A stretch of 58,282 nt of DNA, from contig CAMOCC010000007.1 of NCBI GenBank assembly GCA_946610035.1, positions 1 to 58,282 on the forward strand, written 5' to 3'. This document shows positions 40,631 through 48,437 of this stretch, piece after piece. The notes beneath the pieces were generated by a model, which worked only from the letters and a program-made list of their open reading frames with translations, searched no databases and was not told where the DNA came from. Position 1 is the first letter of the stretch. The number at the start of each line of letters is the position of its first letter. The DNA is from an uncultured Verrucomicrobiota bacterium (GTDB lineage Bacteria; Verrucomicrobiota; Kiritimatiellia; RFP12; UBA1067). Position numbers and translations under genes: made by a program.

Positions 40631-41680
40631 TCAGCGGATGATCCCGCCGCAGAGGAGCGCTTGGGACTGCGCATCGTAGAATACTGCGCTCTGTCCGGGC
40701 GCGACACCGGCGATGCCGGACGGGAACTCGGCCCGGCCGGCGGTCAGCGTCGCAGGGACGAGCTTCCCGGCGCTCCGAACCTTCACGCGGCATTGGATAG
40801 GCTCGTCTGTTGGCGCGATGGAGACCCAGTTGACGTTCTCGACATCAAGAGAGGTGCGGACCGCTTCATCCGCCCTTCCGACGACCACCTGGTTTCTGCA
40901 TGCGTTCAAGTCTATGACGTAGTACGGCTCGCCCGTTCCGCCGCCGATGCCTAGCCCCTTGCGCTGTCCGATCGTGTAGTGCCAGAAGCCCGTGTGGCGG
41001 CCGATGACCTTGCCGGACGAGTCGACGACGTCGCCGGGACGGTCCGGTTCGCCTATGAGCTCGTTCGCATCGCCCGAATAGAAGTCCTGCGAGTCGGGCT
41101 TCTCGGCCGCGGAGAGTCCGTGGGCGTGCGCCACGGCGCGGACCTCCGTCTTCTCCATCCCGCCCAGCGGGAATATCTGCCGCGCAAGCTGATCCTGCGT
41201 CAGGCGGTAGAGGAAGTAGCTCTGGTCCTTTGCAAGGTCCTTGGCGCGAAGTATCGCAAACCTTCCGCCGCGCTCCTCGACGCGCGCGTAGTGCCCCGTC
41301 GCAAACGCGTCGAAGGCGAGTCCCGACTCCGCCGCGAGGCGCGGGAGGAGGCCGAACTTCATCGTCGCATTGCAGAAGACGCACGGATTGGGCGTCCGCC
41401 CGGAAAGGTATGTTTCGCGGAAGTACCGGACGATGGTCCTGTCGTACTGGTCCGAAACGTCGAAGACGTGGTACGGGATGCCGATCTGGCGGGCGAAGGC
41501 CGTCGCCGTCTCGATGTCCTCCGCCTCGCCGGCGCCGAAGCAGGCGTCGCGCGGACCTCCCTTGTACTGTCCGCGCCAAAGTTTCATGGTGACGCCGACG
41601 ACGTCGTGTCCCTGCTCCTTGAGGAGCAGCGCCGCGACGCTGGAATCCACCCCACCGCTCAATCCAACAACTATTTTCAT
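40631..41680 (-). CDS. mnmA: tRNA-specific 2-thiouridylase
   Basis: A 349-aa cytoplasmic enzyme that thiolates U34 of Lys, Glu and Gln tRNAs. PP-loop GLSGGVDSSVAALLL near the N-terminus, catalytic Cys in TPNPCVFCNATMKF (and the partner Cys in the region SGDANELIGE is not obvious), GHYARV, and KDQSYFLYRLTQDQL. Note that the usual second catalytic cysteine motif (GICFI) is replaced by SQDFYSG at that place. The ATG is 9 nt from a TATAAT hexamer, so its mRNA should be almost leaderless. It is divergent from the membrane protein gene at 41735. Confidence 0.95.
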   Translation of the reverse strand: MKIVVGLSGGVDSSVAALLLKEQGHDVVGVTMKLWRGQYKGGPRDACFGAGEAEDIETATAFARQIGIPYHVFDVSDQYDRTIVRYFRETYLSGRTPNPCVFCNATMKFGLLPRLAAESGLAFDAFATGHYARVEERGGRFAILRAKDLAKDQSYFLYRLTQDQLARQIFPLGGMEKTEVRAVAHAHGLSAAEKPDSQDFYSGDANELIGEPDRPGDVVDSSGKVIGRHTGFWHYTIGQRKGLGIGGGTGEPYYVIDLNACRNQVVVGRADEAVRTSLDVENVNWVSIAPTDEPIQCRVKVRSAGKLVPATLTAGRAEFPSGIAGVAPGQSAVFYDAQSQALLCGGIIR

Positions 41681-41689
41681 TTGGCCAGT

Positions 41690-41698
41690 ATTATACCA
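41690..41698 (-). promoter_or_regulatory. near-leaderless promoter of mnmA
   Basis: Minus-strand TGGTATAAT, hexamer 41690-41695, with 9 nt (ACTGGCCAA) before the ATG at 41680. No -35 is evident. Confidence 0.6.
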
Positions 41699-41718
41699 AA
41701 TCCACGCGGAGCGGGATA

Positions 41719-41727
41719 TGGTATAAT
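41719..41727 (+). promoter_or_regulatory. leaderless promoter of the 41735 gene
   Basis: TGGTATAAT, hexamer 41722-41727, exactly 7 nt (ATTGGAA) before the ATG at 41735. It is back to back with the mnmA promoter, the two hexamers being 26 nt apart. Confidence 0.65.
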
Positions 41728-41734
41728 ATTGGAA

Positions 41735-42880
41735 ATGACAAAGGGAATAGTAGAAACCGTAAGACTGGCGTACCTAAAGCCCCTTCTCGTGCGCGGCGCC
41801 CTCGCCGGGTTCACTGCCGGGGCGCTCGCCGCCGCCGCGCTTGTCCTCCTCGCCCGGGCATTCGTCTGGCCGGACCTCCTGCGCACCGCCGCACCGTCCG
41901 CCATGCTCCTCCTCTCCACCGCCGCCGGAGCGCTTCTCGCCCTTCGCGGACTCCCCTCGCGAAGCGCCGCGCTCGCGCAGGCGGACGACTCCTCGCGCGC
42001 AGGCGGACTCTTCCTCGTCTCGAACATGGAGGGCGCCGACGCCTGGGCGAAGCCGCGCGCGGTCGCGCCGCACGTCCCCTACGCCGCTGCCCCCTACGTG
42101 AAGCGCGCGCTCCTGTCCCTGGCCGCACTCGCCATCGCGGCTGCAGTCCCGAAGGGATGGTTCGCCTCCTCCGCTCTTCCGCGCCGACTCCCCTTCCCCG
42201 ACGTCACGGCGGAACTGCGCGACGAACTGGACCAGCTTCGCAACGAGGAGAAGCTCGCGCCAGAGGAAATCGCCGCGCTGGAGGAGGAGATTGCCAGAAT
42301 CGAGGAGAACGCCGATCCGTCCTCGCCGGGTGAGACTCTGGACGCCGTGGACCTGGTGCGCGGACACATGGAGCAGCTTCTGAAGCTCGACGAAGCGAAT
42401 CTCATGAAGCTTGTCGAAGGCGGCGCTCCATCCGCATGTGTGGCGTCCATCCCGTCCGATACCGCGCAACAGCTCAGGGACATGCTCCAGCAGAGCGGTG
42501 CCGGCGGGACGAACGGGGAGGAGTCGCCAGGGGACGGCGAAGGCGACGGAGAGGGAGATGGCGAAGGCGAAGGGAAATCGGTCGGAAGCGGTGCGCCTGA
42601 GCGCGGACCCGGAGACGCAGAGATGACGTGGAAGGAGCAGTCGACAATGGGCGACGCCGAGTTCAAGGACAAGGCGTCAGGCGATGCGAACCGCACTGAA
42701 AAGGAACTCAAGGTTGGCGAATCCAAGACCGGGAAAGGTCCGGACGAGGCAACCGCCGCGGCTGGCCTCTCGACCGCCGTCGGTGGTGCGCAGTCCGGCA
42801 TTGGCGTCACGCGTCGCGTATCGCCCCGACACCGCGGCACGGTAAGGCGCTTCTTTGAAAAGCAAAACGACGCGCCTTGA
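41735..42880 (+). CDS. membrane-anchored coiled-coil protein with acidic repeat
   Basis: A 381-aa protein, unnamed. Two or three membrane helices (about 20-45, 47-65, 125-145) are followed by a charged predicted coiled coil (TAELRDELDQLRNEEKLAPEE, EEEIARIEENAD). A Gly-Glu-Asp repeat (GDGEGDGEGDGEGEG) and a basic C-terminus follow (VSPRHRGTVRRFFEK). Proteins of this layout occur with MoxR/DUF58/vWA genes in related bacteria, so it may serve the 2.7-12.7 kb operon, but that is inference. The track's 633-aa frame starts far inside mnmA; ATG 41735 follows a -10 hexamer by 7 nt. Its 3' end overlaps the tRNA-Arg terminator. Confidence 0.75.
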   Translation: MTKGIVETVRLAYLKPLLVRGALAGFTAGALAAAALVLLARAFVWPDLLRTAAPSAMLLLSTAAGALLALRGLPSRSAALAQADDSSRAGGLFLVSNMEGADAWAKPRAVAPHVPYAAAPYVKRALLSLAALAIAAAVPKGWFASSALPRRLPFPDVTAELRDELDQLRNEEKLAPEEIAALEEEIARIEENADPSSPGETLDAVDLVRGHMEQLLKLDEANLMKLVEGGAPSACVASIPSDTAQQLRDMLQQSGAGGTNGEESPGDGEGDGEGDGEGEGKSVGSGAPERGPGDAEMTWKEQSTMGDAEFKDKASGDANRTEKELKVGESKTGKGPDEATAAAGLSTAVGGAQSGIGVTRRVSPRHRGTVRRFFEKQNDAP

Positions 42881-42893
42881 ACTCGCGCGTCGT
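42856..42893 (-). terminator. intrinsic terminator of tRNA-Arg
   Basis: On the minus strand ACGACGCG-CGAGTTCAAGG-CGCGTCGT is followed by TTTTGCTTTTC, starting 4 nt after the tRNA CCA end. It lies antisense within the last codons of the 41735 gene. Confidence 0.7.
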
Positions 42894-42897
42894 CAAC

Positions 42898-42974
42898 TGG
42901 TGGGACCGCCGGGAATCGAACCCGGAACCTACGGTTTAGGAAACCGTCGCTCTGTCCAGTTGAGCTACGATCCC
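42898..42974 (-). tRNA. tRNA-Arg (anticodon CCT)
   Basis: A 77-nt cloverleaf with encoded CCA. Acceptor GGGATCG pairs with CGGTCCC, followed by A73 and CCA. The anticodon stem ACGGT/ACCGT encloses loop TTCCTAA, anticodon CCT (reads AGG). The T-arm is CCGGGTTCGATTCCCGG, and the D-arm contains AGCTCAACTGGACAGAGC. Confidence 0.97.
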
Positions 42975-43052
42975 ACGTATCCATTGGGCTTTGTCAAACT
43001 ATGTGCAGAAGGTTGTGCATTTCAACTTTCTGCCTTTGATTTGACGGCACAT

Positions 43053-43082
43053 ATTATAGCACAGTTTTCTCTCTGGAGTCAA
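43053..43082 (-). promoter_or_regulatory. promoter of tRNA-Arg
   Basis: Minus-strand TTGACT (43077-43082), 18-nt spacer, TGCTATAAT with hexamer 43053-43058. It lies about 78 nt before the mature tRNA, giving a 5' leader of roughly 70 nt. Confidence 0.7.
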
Positions 43083-43191
43083 CCGCGTAGCGCTACTCTT
43101 GCAAGTTTCCCGTCCGTGCCTACTACGACTGCAAGAGATGCCATGCTGTTTGCTCCACCATGCTTTTGGCCGTCATGCGGACGGATGCCGG

Positions 43192-44553
43192 CTATTTCAT
43201 CAAGCTGCCGCACTTGCGCAGGAGGACCGCATGGCGATCGTTGACGGACTTGAGCAGCTGCTTGCAACGGCGCGCGTACACCATGTGGTCGATCCCGAGG
43301 CAGGTGCCTTCGTGGCGCTTGAGGGCGACCGCCGCGTCGGGATCCTCGTTCTCGAGCTGGCCGAGGTTGTCGCGGACATCGTGGTATGCGTCGCGCCAGG
43401 GCGTGCCGGCGGCGACCTTGCGCAGCGCTACATCCGTCGCGAAGACCCCGGGCGTGAACGCCGCGCGGCACTTCTCTGCATCGACCTTGAGTCCCGCCGC
43501 AACCTTCGCGAGGATGCGGAGCGTCGTCCGCGTTATGTCGAGGCCCTTCATGTAGAGCCACTTGCAGTCCTGAAGGTCGCGGTTGTACCCGCCGGGCATC
43601 GCATGGAGAAGCGAGAGTGACGCAGTCTGGAGCCCGAGGACCTGCGCCGCCTTGGAGCGGACGAGTTCCAGGACGTCGGGATTGAACTTCTGCGGCATGA
43701 TGGAGGACCCCGTGCAATACTCGCGCGGAAGCTTGAAGTAGGCGAACTCGGGCATCGAGAAGAGGATCATGTCCTCCGCGAGCCTGGAGAGGACGGCCAT
43801 CAGCTGCGCGAGCGCGGATAGAAGCGCCGCCTCGCATTCGCCGCGGGCCATCGATGCGCCGAAGCAGTTGTGGATCGTCCGGGAGAATCCGAGAAGCTCC
43901 GTCGTGCGGGCGCGGTCGAGGGGCAGCGGGACGCCGTATCCGGCGGCGCTCCCGAGCGGATTGGCGTCCGCAAGGCGGTACGCCGCCTCCAGGTTCTCGA
44001 TCTGGTCGAGGATCATCTCCCCGTGACCAGTCGCCCACATCTCGACGGTGGACGGCATGGCGGGCTGGAGATGGGTGCGCCCGACGAGCGGAATCGCCCC
44101 GGAGTCCTTTCCGAGCTTGAAGAGCGTTCCGGCGAGCGCGAGCGTCTCGGATTCCGCTCGGAGGATCTCGTCCTTCATGTGAAGGCGCACGTCAACTGCG
44201 ACCTGGTCGTTCCTGGAGCGTCCTGTGTGTATCTTCTTGCCGAGGTCCCCAAGCTCCTCCGTGAGCATGCGCTCGACGGCCATGTGGACGTCCTGGTCGT
44301 CCACGCGAATCTCGAACTTCCCCTCCTCTGCTAGCTTCACGATTGCGCCAAGGGCCTGGCGGACCTTCTTCGCCTCCGCCTTGGTGACGACGGGCTTCTT
44401 CAGCTTCATCTCGGACAGCATCGTAACGTGGGCGGCGGTGCCCATCGCATCCCACCGCGCGAGCGCGAGGTCGAGCACCGGGTCGTCACCCACCGTGTAG
44501 GCGAGGATGTCGGGGTCTACCGTGTTGTCCGTTATCGTCTTCTTCGTCTTCAT
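43192..44553 (-). CDS. argH: argininosuccinate lyase
   Basis: A 453-aa cytoplasmic enzyme for the last step of arginine synthesis, splitting argininosuccinate to arginine and fumarate. The family signature GSSIMPQKFNPD (about residue 275) is present, with HTGRSRNDQVAVDVRL and VGRTHLQPAMPS. Length is normal. AAGGGAA lies 6 nt before the ATG. It is the last gene of a six-gene minus-strand operon, with tRNA-Arg following on the same strand. No other arg gene is nearby. Confidence 0.96.
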   Translation of the reverse strand: MKTKKTITDNTVDPDILAYTVGDDPVLDLALARWDAMGTAAHVTMLSEMKLKKPVVTKAEAKKVRQALGAIVKLAEEGKFEIRVDDQDVHMAVERMLTEELGDLGKKIHTGRSRNDQVAVDVRLHMKDEILRAESETLALAGTLFKLGKDSGAIPLVGRTHLQPAMPSTVEMWATGHGEMILDQIENLEAAYRLADANPLGSAAGYGVPLPLDRARTTELLGFSRTIHNCFGASMARGECEAALLSALAQLMAVLSRLAEDMILFSMPEFAYFKLPREYCTGSSIMPQKFNPDVLELVRSKAAQVLGLQTASLSLLHAMPGGYNRDLQDCKWLYMKGLDITRTTLRILAKVAAGLKVDAEKCRAAFTPGVFATDVALRKVAAGTPWRDAYHDVRDNLGQLENEDPDAAVALKRHEGTCLGIDHMVYARRCKQLLKSVNDRHAVLLRKCGSLMK

Positions 44554-44581
44554 GTCGTATTCCCTTCGTTCTTGTAGATCT

Positions 44582-45514
44582 TCACTCTGCGCGCTTCACC
44601 CTGCACTCTTCAAGCGCGATGTTGAACTTTATGTCGGCGTCCTCGAGGAGGTTCTTCAGCTCCTCCTCCGAAATCCTGTTGCTTGCGAGCTCCAGGAGGA
44701 ACTTCGAGTACGCCTCGGCCGCCGCATTGAGCGACTCTCCGCGTCCGCCGCCGTAGAGCACCACCTGCGGGGCCTTCAGATACGCGACAAGGCGGATGCG
44801 CGGATCCACCTCGCGAAGCGCGATCGCCTCCTTGAACGAGCAGCTGTGGTACTTCCCGCAGAACGGACGGTCGTAGGTCTCCGGATACAGCCTGAGGCGG
44901 CTTCCGAACCTGAGGACGTCCGACTCCCTCGCGACTCCCGGCACAAGCACAGACCTGCACAGCTTCAGCATCTCCTCGTCGTCCCTGTCCACGCTCTCGC
45001 CGTTCAGCCAGCGGTCTATCATGTCGTATTCGTAGTCCGCCTTCAGCTCGGGATCCGCCGCGCGTATCGCCTCCAGCGCCCGGGCGTCGTCGATGTCCTC
45101 GCCCTTCACGGCGCGGAAGAAGGCGCGGACCGTCTCGACGCGCAGCCTTGCGACGTCCGTATAGCCCGGCGCGGGGAGGAACAGCCGCGTGATGAGAGGC
45201 GAGCCTTCGCCCTTCCCGCGCGTCGCCGGACGCACCACCACGCTCGCATCGTTCGTCCTCACGTCCCCGAGGTACACGATTATCCCCGGCTCCTTGAACA
45301 CGTCCGGCTGCCTGCGCTCCGCCGCATACAGCCTGTTGCAGACGTCCGCGACGAAGTTGGCGACGGGCGACTGGTACTCGCTGCGCATGTCCGAGGGACA
45401 GTCCGCAATGACCTGCACGAGGCCCTTCACCTTCGTGAGCGGCACGGCCCTGAACCGGTCGATTATCTCCGCGCGCGTCAGCGTCGCGGCGAGGACTGCG
45501 GCGAGTATCGTCAT
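44582..45514 (-). CDS. exported protein of unknown function
   Basis: A 310-aa protein beginning with a short signal sequence (MTILAAVLAATLTRA). The body is mixed alpha/beta with DMRSEYQSPVANFVADVCNRLY, GIIVYLGDVRTND and TRLFLPAPGYTDVARLR. I do not recognise a family. The start codon is 1 nt after the mraY stop, so translation is coupled; argH follows after 28 nt. Its place after mraY hints at an envelope role, but nothing in the sequence proves it. Confidence 0.7.
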   Translation of the reverse strand: MTILAAVLAATLTRAEIIDRFRAVPLTKVKGLVQVIADCPSDMRSEYQSPVANFVADVCNRLYAAERRQPDVFKEPGIIVYLGDVRTNDASVVVRPATRGKGEGSPLITRLFLPAPGYTDVARLRVETVRAFFRAVKGEDIDDARALEAIRAADPELKADYEYDMIDRWLNGESVDRDDEEMLKLCRSVLVPGVARESDVLRFGSRLRLYPETYDRPFCGKYHSCSFKEAIALREVDPRIRLVAYLKAPQVVLYGGGRGESLNAAAEAYSKFLLELASNRISEEELKNLLEDADIKFNIALEECRVKRAE

Positions 45515-45515
45515 C

Positions 45516-46604
45516 TCAGCGCACCTTTATGATGATGATGAGGAGAATCGGCATCACCACGAGCTGGAGGAGGATGAAGCGCATCAGCACCTGGGCATTG
45601 GACCAGCCGAGCTTCTTCTTGCAGTGGTCGTGCAGCGGGAAGCGGATGCGGCGTATGACGTTGTCCTCGCCTATCTCCATCCCCACCTTCTTCGCGACGC
45701 GAAGGAGGACGAGCTTGCCGAGTCCGCCCCCGCCGTTCACGAGGACTACGGGCGAGAGCGCGAGTATGACGAAAGGATTGCCCGTCATGAGCGCCGCCGT
45801 CGCCACGAGGACGCCGAGGAAGCGCGACCCCGCATCGCCCATCAGTATCCTGGACGGTTCCGCATTGAACCAGAGGTATCCGCCGAATGCGCCGGCGACG
45901 ATCATGACCACTATCGCCCAACGCGCCGCCTCGGAGTAGCAGGGAATGAGGAAGTAGTGCGCCACCGGGCGGTAGCCTACGACAACGTACAGCATCACCG
46001 CGAGCATCACGAGCGTCACGAGCGTTAGCGATCCAGCAAGCCCGTCCACGCCGTCCGAGCAGTTCGTGGCGTTCATCGTGAACCAAAGGACGAACGCCGC
46101 GCACGGGATGTACACCCAGGCGTTGACGTGCCAGAGCGAGGTGGTGAACGGAACCCACACGAGCATGCTCCCCTCGTCCGCATGTCCGAGGAACAGCGCC
46201 CCGGCGATGAAGAACGCCACAACCGCGTCGAGGAGCCCCTTCTTCAGCTCGCCCCACGGCACCGCCGAGCGGTCGTCGAGGTAGCCGAAGACCATTGCGA
46301 AGTAGATTCCCAGCAACGCCGCCGCATCCCATATCGCAAGCGGTGCGAAGAGCATTATCACGGGAAACGCGACAAGAGTCACGATGAACCCGGCGCCGGT
46401 GGGCTTGCCGGCGGACTTCATGCCGTCCTTGCCGAGTATGGCCTTGCCGTGGTCGTGCGGCAGCCTGTTCCACAGCTTCGGCAGGAGGACGAGCGTCAGC
46501 AGCGCCGCGAGGAACGTGCCGCCCGCAAGCAGCAGAAGGTTCGACCCGAGGAGGCGGAACGGCCCCCAGTATTGCGTCAGATATGGTGCGATGTAGTATA
46601 GCAT
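45516..46604 (-). CDS. mraY: phospho-N-acetylmuramoyl-pentapeptide-transferase (MraY), divergent
   Basis: A 362-aa, roughly ten-helix membrane enzyme that makes lipid I in peptidoglycan synthesis. Family blocks are present: MKSAGKPTGAGFIVTL, MVFGYLDDRS, NCSDGVDGLAGSL with catalytic Asp residues, and MGDAGSRFLGVLV. The C-terminal loop reads PLHDHCKKKLGW where most MraY have a HHH triad, so here it is HDH. It is isolated from the usual mur/fts cluster. No Shine-Dalgarno sequence is visible; its 80-nt leader is heptamer repeat DNA. Other polyprenyl-phosphate GlcNAc/MurNAc transferases are an alternative, but length and motifs favour MraY. Confidence 0.88.
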   Translation of the reverse strand: MLYYIAPYLTQYWGPFRLLGSNLLLLAGGTFLAALLTLVLLPKLWNRLPHDHGKAILGKDGMKSAGKPTGAGFIVTLVAFPVIMLFAPLAIWDAAALLGIYFAMVFGYLDDRSAVPWGELKKGLLDAVVAFFIAGALFLGHADEGSMLVWVPFTTSLWHVNAWVYIPCAAFVLWFTMNATNCSDGVDGLAGSLTLVTLVMLAVMLYVVVGYRPVAHYFLIPCYSEAARWAIVVMIVAGAFGGYLWFNAEPSRILMGDAGSRFLGVLVATAALMTGNPFVILALSPVVLVNGGGGLGKLVLLRVAKKVGMEIGEDNVIRRIRFPLHDHCKKKLGWSNAQVLMRFILLQLVVMPILLIIIIKVR

Positions 46605-46687
46605 TTAAGAGTTAGGAGTTGAGAGTTAATAGTTGGGAGTTAAGAGTTAAGAAAACTATCATCCTTCATTTTACATTTTACATTTTA
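46605..46687. repeat. heptamer repeat spacer between truA and mraY
   Basis: Two 7-bp families in a row: GAGTTAA/GAGTTAG/GAGTTGA-like units (46610-46650) and CATTTTA units (46665-46688). They fill the whole gap, and the TAA stop of truA (46685-46687) lies within the second family. Confidence 0.85.
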
Positions 46688-47434
46688 CATTCGATAATAC
46701 ACTTTCCAGAGGAAGAGTCCGCGCGCGGGGGCGGTCTCGACCCTGGCCGTGCGCGGGGTCGCCGCCTCCAGGAGCTCCGTCACCGCCTCGGGCTTCTCGT
46801 TGCCCTTGCCGATGGAGATGAGGAAGCCGACCATGGAGCGGACCTGCTTGTACAGGAATCCGTCGCCCCTCACGATGAACGTGTACCTCGGACCCGCCTT
46901 CTTCACCTCGAAGCTGAAGATGTTCCTGACGGTCGTCTCCAGTTCGCGGTTCGGATTCGCCGCGAAGGAGACGAAGTCGTGCCTGCCGACGAAGCGCGCG
47001 GCGCCGTCGCGCATTGCGTCGAGGTTCAGCGGACGGTGGCAGAACGTCCAGTACGGGACCATGGTGGGCGGCTCGATGTCCGCCTGGTAGAGCTGGTAGC
47101 GGTACTCCTTGCCCTTCGCCGAGAGCCTGGCGTCGAAGTCCTCCTTCGCATACGCGGCCCTGAGGATGCGTATCGCCTCTGGGAGGCGCGAGTTCATCGC
47201 GCGGACGAGGTTCTTCGGCGGTATGGGCTTCGTGAGATGGAAGTGCGCGACGAAGCCGTTCGCGTGTACGCCCGCGTCCGTGCGCGACGAGCCGTAGACG
47301 CGGACGTGTCCGCCCTCAAGGTATGCGAGCGCCTCCTCGACGACCTGCTGTATGCCGACGGCGTTCTCCTGGTACTGCCAGCCCGAGTACGCCGTACCGT
47401 CGTAGGCGATGACGACTTTGTATTTACGTTTCAA
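46685..47434 (-). CDS. truA: tRNA pseudouridine(38-40) synthase
   Basis: A 249-aa enzyme converting U38-40 of tRNA anticodon arms. The catalytic Asp motif SSRTDAGVHA is at about residue 50, with GWQYQENAVGIQQVVE before it and KGKEYRYQLY and FLYKQVRSMVGFLISIG after it, as in TruA. Length is normal. Its stop codon lies in a CATTTTA heptamer array. The manC-like gene ends 7 nt upstream. Confidence 0.96.
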   Translation of the reverse strand: MKRKYKVVIAYDGTAYSGWQYQENAVGIQQVVEEALAYLEGGHVRVYGSSRTDAGVHANGFVAHFHLTKPIPPKNLVRAMNSRLPEAIRILRAAYAKEDFDARLSAKGKEYRYQLYQADIEPPTMVPYWTFCHRPLNLDAMRDGAARFVGRHDFVSFAANPNRELETTVRNIFSFEVKKAGPRYTFIVRGDGFLYKQVRSMVGFLISIGKGNEKPEAVTELLEAATPRTARVETAPARGLFLWKVYYRM

Positions 47435-47441
47435 CTGACGC

Positions 47442-48437
47442 TCAATTCCTCTTGAAAAGCTTCTTCATCTCGGAGATGCGCGACTTGTCCGCGACAAGCA
47501 CCGAGTCCGGCGTCGTGACGACGACGAGGTTCTTCACCCCGAGGAGCGATATGCGCGCCGAGCGCGCGACGCAGATGTTGGAGTCGGACTCCACGACGGT
47601 GCACGGACCCTCCCGGACGTTTCCGCGCGAATCGTGGGGGAAGTACGTGTCGAACGCGGCGAAGCTGCCGACGTCGTCCCATCCGAAGTCGCCCGGAACG
47701 ACATCCACCCCGCCGCACTTCTCCATCACGGCGAAGTCGAAGGAAATCTTCGGCAGCGCCTCGTAGACGTCGCGGAGTTCTGCGGAGAACCTGCCTGAGG
47801 CGAGCGGCACGAGGTCCGGCGCGTGCGCTGCAAGTGCGGACCGGAACGTCCCCGCCTTGGCGATGAACATTCCGGCGTTCCAGAGATAGCCCTTCTTCAG
47901 GTACGCCTTCGCCTTCTTCGCGTCCGGCTTCTCGACGAACGACCCCGTCTTCGGATCGACGTAGCCGAAGCCCGTCGCCGGGAAAGTGGGCTTGATTCCG
48001 AGCGTCACGATGCGCCGGCCCCTGGAGGCGATGGAGACCGCCTTCTTCACCGACGCGCGGAAGCGCCTGGGGTCCGCGACCATCTGGTCGCTCGGGAAGA
48101 AGCCGACCACCGTCCGGTCGTCGCTCCCCGCCTCGCCTACTCCGAGCGCGACAGCCGCTCCGGTGTCGCGGCGCATGGGTTCGCCGATGACGTTGTCGGA
48201 CGGAAGCTCCGGGAGTTCGCGACGCGTCGCCGCGACAAGTTCCTTCGATGTTACGACGTACACGTCCTCGAACCGGACGAGCCCGAGAAGGCGCATCACG
48301 CTCTGGCGTATGAGGCTCTCGCCTCCGAAGACGCGCAGGAACTGCTTCGGACGCTCCGGTGTCGAGAGCGGCCAGAAGCGTTCGCCGCATCCCCCGGCGA
48401 GTATCACCGCCTTGAAATCAATAGAGTTTCTTGCCAT
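47442..48437 (-). CDS. mannose-1-phosphate guanylyltransferase
   Basis: A 331-aa nucleotidyltransferase that makes GDP-mannose from GTP and mannose-1-phosphate. The N-terminal motif is VILAGGCGERFWPLSTPERPKQF; further blocks are VIGEPMRRDTGAA, FFPSDQMVAD, FVEKPDAKKAK, WNAGMFIAK and FGWDDVGSF, typical of ManC/AlgA-like enzymes without the isomerase half. The start overlaps the end of the transglutaminase-like gene by 20 bp, indicating coupling. The product feeds surface polysaccharide or glycoprotein synthesis. Confidence 0.93.
   Translation of the reverse strand: MARNSIDFKAVILAGGCGERFWPLSTPERPKQFLRVFGGESLIRQSVMRLLGLVRFEDVYVVTSKELVAATRRELPELPSDNVIGEPMRRDTGAAVALGVGEAGSDDRTVVGFFPSDQMVADPRRFRASVKKAVSIASRGRRIVTLGIKPTFPATGFGYVDPKTGSFVEKPDAKKAKAYLKKGYLWNAGMFIAKAGTFRSALAAHAPDLVPLASGRFSAELRDVYEALPKISFDFAVMEKCGGVDVVPGDFGWDDVGSFAAFDTYFPHDSRGNVREGPCTVVESDSNICVARSARISLLGVKNLVVVTTPDSVLVADKSRISEMKKLFKRN

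Noticed and set aside
40979-41734. Upstream 252 codons of the tracked 633-aa plus-strand ORF
   Set aside because: These lie antisense inside mnmA. The promoter and membrane-protein N-terminus place the real start at 41735.
43079-43144. 22-codon minus-strand ORF downstream of argH (MASLAVVVGTDG..), preceded by GGTGGAG
   Set aside because: The ribosome-binding site is plausible, but the ORF is too short to support without conservation, and its end overlaps the tRNA promoter -35.
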